Position numbers and translations under genes: made by a program
Assembly (NCBI GenBank): GCA_034190875.2
Contig: CM067355.1
Span: 31,976,335-32,040,334, forward strand
DNA: 64,000 nucleotides
DNA from: Urechis unicinctus
Taxonomy: Eukaryota > Annelida > Polychaeta > Xenopneusta > Urechidae
Reading direction: 5' to 3'
Shown here: positions 62,721-64,000 of the stretch, piece after piece
Position numbering within the stretch: the stretch's first letter is position 1
How the letters are laid out: each line of letters opens with the position of its first letter
The notes under the pieces: generated by a model
What the model was told of the DNA's origin: nothing
What the model saw: only the letters and a program-made list of their open reading frames with translations
The model's database searches: none

Positions 62721-63300
62721 ATACATCATATTTTAAAGGGTTGAAAGGAATAATCACCATGAGAGGGTTTCACCTATGATTTGAGGCGGTTGAATTGCTT
62801 TATAAGAAAACATTGGTTTAAAACTTTTGTTTTGTAAGGTTTACATGGACAATAATGGTTGTATAAGTTTTATTCGTAATAGACTATCTATGTTAATTAT
62901 GGTATGCTAGAAGCCATCAACAAAGGCAGGGTCCACGTGATATGTGGGGAGAGTAGGAAATGTACAATGTACTATTTGTTGTGATAATTGTGCCTAAGGT
63001 TAGGAAGGTCTACATTTTATATTGCTAGTTGCCATTAGCAACAGAGTGGTCATATGTTATTTGGAGCAGCTCATTTGCTTTCTTAGGAAATGCACCATCA
63101 AAATATGTTTTTCTTAAAATAGTACAGAGATTTTATACAAGTTTTTCTCAACTAACTCGGGGGTCAAAGGTCATTAAGGGCTGATTATAGATGTCTAGTT
63201 ACCATCAACATCAGAAGGGTCCATATATACGGGGAAAGCTAGCTTATTTTATAAACACGCATATGTTATCTGGGACACCTAGCTTGCTCAATAAGGATAC

Positions 63301-64000
63301 ATGCCTTCAAAATTAAAAATCTATTTCTCTTTTGGGCATGCATAGATATTTATTTTACAAGATTACTCAAATAACTCAGGGGACAAAAGTAGTAATGAGC
63401 TAGATTTGTTATGGCAAAGAGCCATCAACATCATAAGGGTCCATGCACCTTTTGGGGCAGCTAGCTTGCTTTATAAGGAATGTGCTATCAAAATTTATTT
63501 CAGACAGGACAAGAGGTTTTTACTTAGGGGTAAATTGTCATTTGAGTCATGAATTTCATTGTCGGGAAGGATTAACATCAGAGGAGTTCATTTGAACTTT
63601 AAGGATGGTAGCTTGTTAAATAGGAAAGGTACAATCAAATGATGAAGGGACAAACACTGAAGCAGAGGTATATAATAAGCTCTGCTCACCTGTAGATCTT
63701 ATAAAAAAAAGAGTGGTCATACACCATATTTTAATGGGCTTTTAGTAGCAGTACACCAGACTGGAGCCGTTGTACACCATAATTCAATGAGTTAAATAGC
63801 CTAGAACCATATATCAATGAACATACTGCCGTAAACCAATGAATTAAAATGCGCTACAAGGCAATGAAGTAGGCATGCACCAAATATCTGTAGACGGGAT
63901 TAGTCTTACACAACAATTTAATAGACTGGAGTTGCATAAACAATATTTGAAAGGACCTTAGTAGCTTTACACTGATTTTGGATGGAGTAGAGATGCAGTA
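63301..64000. repeat. Degenerate repeat units and minisatellite tail
   Basis: Segments with CCATCAACATCA..AGGGTCCAT and GCTAGCTTG recur near 63200, 63425 and 63560, so the homology block of about 200 bp is itself tandem. From 63710 the 30-bp CATACACCATATTTTAATGG family resumes and runs off the window end. Confidence 0.75.

Larger units (their letters stand above)
59436..63300 (+). repeat. Large dispersed repeat unit, copy 2
   Basis: Collinear with 13052-16189. Its left end is cut inside the remnant of a transposon (only the last 75 bp of the copy A type remain, ending before ATATTGTAAT at 59512). It carries an extra transposon (copy C) that copy 1 lacks. Confidence 0.87.

Overview
The window is eukaryotic nuclear DNA, most likely from a lophotrochozoan and probably a mollusc. 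The evidence is short exons with GT/AG junctions and matching phases, a nicotinic-type Cys-loop receptor gene, decayed non-LTR retrotransposons, tandem repeats at every scale and very low coding density. Species assignment is inference only. Nothing prokaryotic (operons, Shine-Dalgarno sites, CRISPR) is present. All recognisable host genes lie on the minus strand.

Layout. 1-2477 and 6521-8618 are two almost identical copies of a non-coding block that starts with a (TATG)n tract. Between them lie the last five exons (4679-6393) of a nicotinic acetylcholine receptor-like subunit. A decayed copy of the same receptor sits at 9645-10216. 12139-16189 is a repeat-rich block with DNA transposons that leave 10-bp target duplications; a relative of this block returns at 59436-63300. 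AT tracts and a 32-bp minisatellite fill 16.6-18.0 kb.

The centre (18729-39317) holds the main result: two tandem paralogous genes, here called A (18729-26463) and B (27850-39317). I rebuilt nine exons for each by hand. Every splice phase agrees between neighbouring exons and between the two genes. Both encode a signal peptide, a short unique segment, one giant Ser/Thr-rich repeat exon, a SEA-type domain split over three exons, a ten-cysteine EGF-like juxtamembrane module with identical spacing in both genes, one membrane helix and a short tail. This is the architecture of a transmembrane mucin. The repeat units differ: 13 residues (39 bp) in A and 21 residues (63 bp) in B. The A array is open for 4 kb, while the middle of the B array is broken by many 1-2 base indels. 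Gene A also carries four in-frame 48-bp repeats inside its SEA exon, each with a phase-compatible candidate splice acceptor.

From 39.3 kb to the end I see no complete gene. There are minisatellites (18, 44, 44, 21 and about 73 bp units), two non-LTR reverse transcriptase pseudogenes (44.45-45.3 kb and 54.97-56.05 kb), hairpin elements, one exon-like fragment at 58752-59072, and the second copy of the transposon-rich block, in which two transposon copies form a 1.4-kb palindrome.
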